Shown here piece by piece: positions 63,640-64,000 of a stretch of 64,000 nt of DNA. Numbering within the stretch: the stretch's first letter is position 1; every line of letters begins with the position of its first letter. A program made the position numbers and the translations under genes. Source of the stretch: Apoda limacodes (taxonomy: Eukaryota > Arthropoda > Insecta > Lepidoptera > Limacodidae); NCBI GenBank assembly GCA_946406115.1, contig OX291545.1:23121153-23185152 (forward strand), given 5' to 3'. A model generated the notes under the pieces. It was not told where the DNA came from. It was given only the letters and a program-made list of their open reading frames with translations, and searched no databases.

Positions 63640-64000
63640 AATAAAAGATATAATAATTAAATATGAAACCTAGATATAAAAATTAGTGACTTGTTTTTTT
63701 ATGGTATATAATTAGTTTTTAAGTATGTACATCTATATTTTATAACATGTAAAAGCTAGGATTGAAATAACAATAAACAATGACGCACAATTCTTTTTAA
63801 ACGAGTTTCTTGTTCTTTTATGTACCTACATAAATGCCAACTGAGAAACCAATCAATAGTTTATGTTTTTAGCACATTGCAATAAACTTACTTTGTTATA
63901 TCTACGTGTTCTAGTTTATTAATTTAACCCGTACGTATGTTATATTGTTAGAATTGCACAATATTCATATATGTTAGTCTATGTGTGCTTCCAAACAAAT
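63640..64000. other. intron of gene 2 to the window edge, nothing recognised
   Basis: AT-rich, no exon or shared repeat. Confidence 0.5.

Overview
The window is eukaryotic, intron-rich, AT-rich nuclear DNA, most likely from a moth or butterfly (Lepidoptera). The lineage call rests on interspersed repeats I associate with Lepidoptera: a family with GTGCGAGTCGGACTCGCGCAC-like ends and flanking GGGTTCCGTACC / GGTACGGAACCC; a CTAGCTTTTGCCCGCGG family; and a CTGACCCGGCGAAC family. No database search was possible, so this is recognition, not proof.

Host genes: two paralogous long-chain fatty acid transport protein genes (FATP/SLC27, very-long-chain acyl-CoA synthetase family) lie tail to tail. Gene 1 runs on the + strand from 3901 to 49857. 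I could place all 12 coding exons with consistent splice sites and phases, about 652 codons if exon 8 were full length. Gene 2 runs on the - strand from 60649 down to 54116. Its last seven exons (equivalents of 6 to 12) are in the window and the first five lie beyond the right edge. Exon lengths and phases match between the copies almost exactly, so they are an inverted duplication. Gene 1 has one serious defect: the first 59 nt of exon 8 are missing and no usable acceptor precedes what is left, so this copy may be a young pseudogene, a deletion allele or an assembly artefact. Intron 10 of gene 1 also holds several decayed partial duplicates of exon 10.

Layout: 1-1655 holds retroelement debris (a 3' retroelement end and a Jockey-like LINE). 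3901-4073 is FATP exon 1. Intron 1 (17 kb) holds an antisense Ty1/copia element (5600-14581) whose protease region was hit by an antisense Ty3/gypsy element (8923-13475, target duplication GATA). 15000-39000 has exons 2-9 spaced by short repeats, LINE fragments and nested insertions. 39785-44175 is a large higher-order tandem array (about 724-bp units of about 120-bp monomers) that appears to have grown inside one dispersed repeat. 45060-46185 is a broken copy of an unnamed protein family with a PIN/FEN-like acidic pattern. 47810-49857 holds exons 10-12. 49858-54115 is the repeat-filled space between the two gene ends. 54116-60649 is gene 2, with a CR1/Jockey-type LINE in one intron. 60998-63638 is a DNA element with about 430-470-bp terminal inverted repeats that encloses another fragment of the same unnamed PIN/FEN-like family.

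The FATP proteins are expected to act at membranes, coupling uptake of long-chain fatty acids to their activation to acyl-CoA. Everything else recognised is mobile or repetitive DNA. No RNA gene other than a tRNA-like SINE remnant, no CRISPR and no operon structure was seen.
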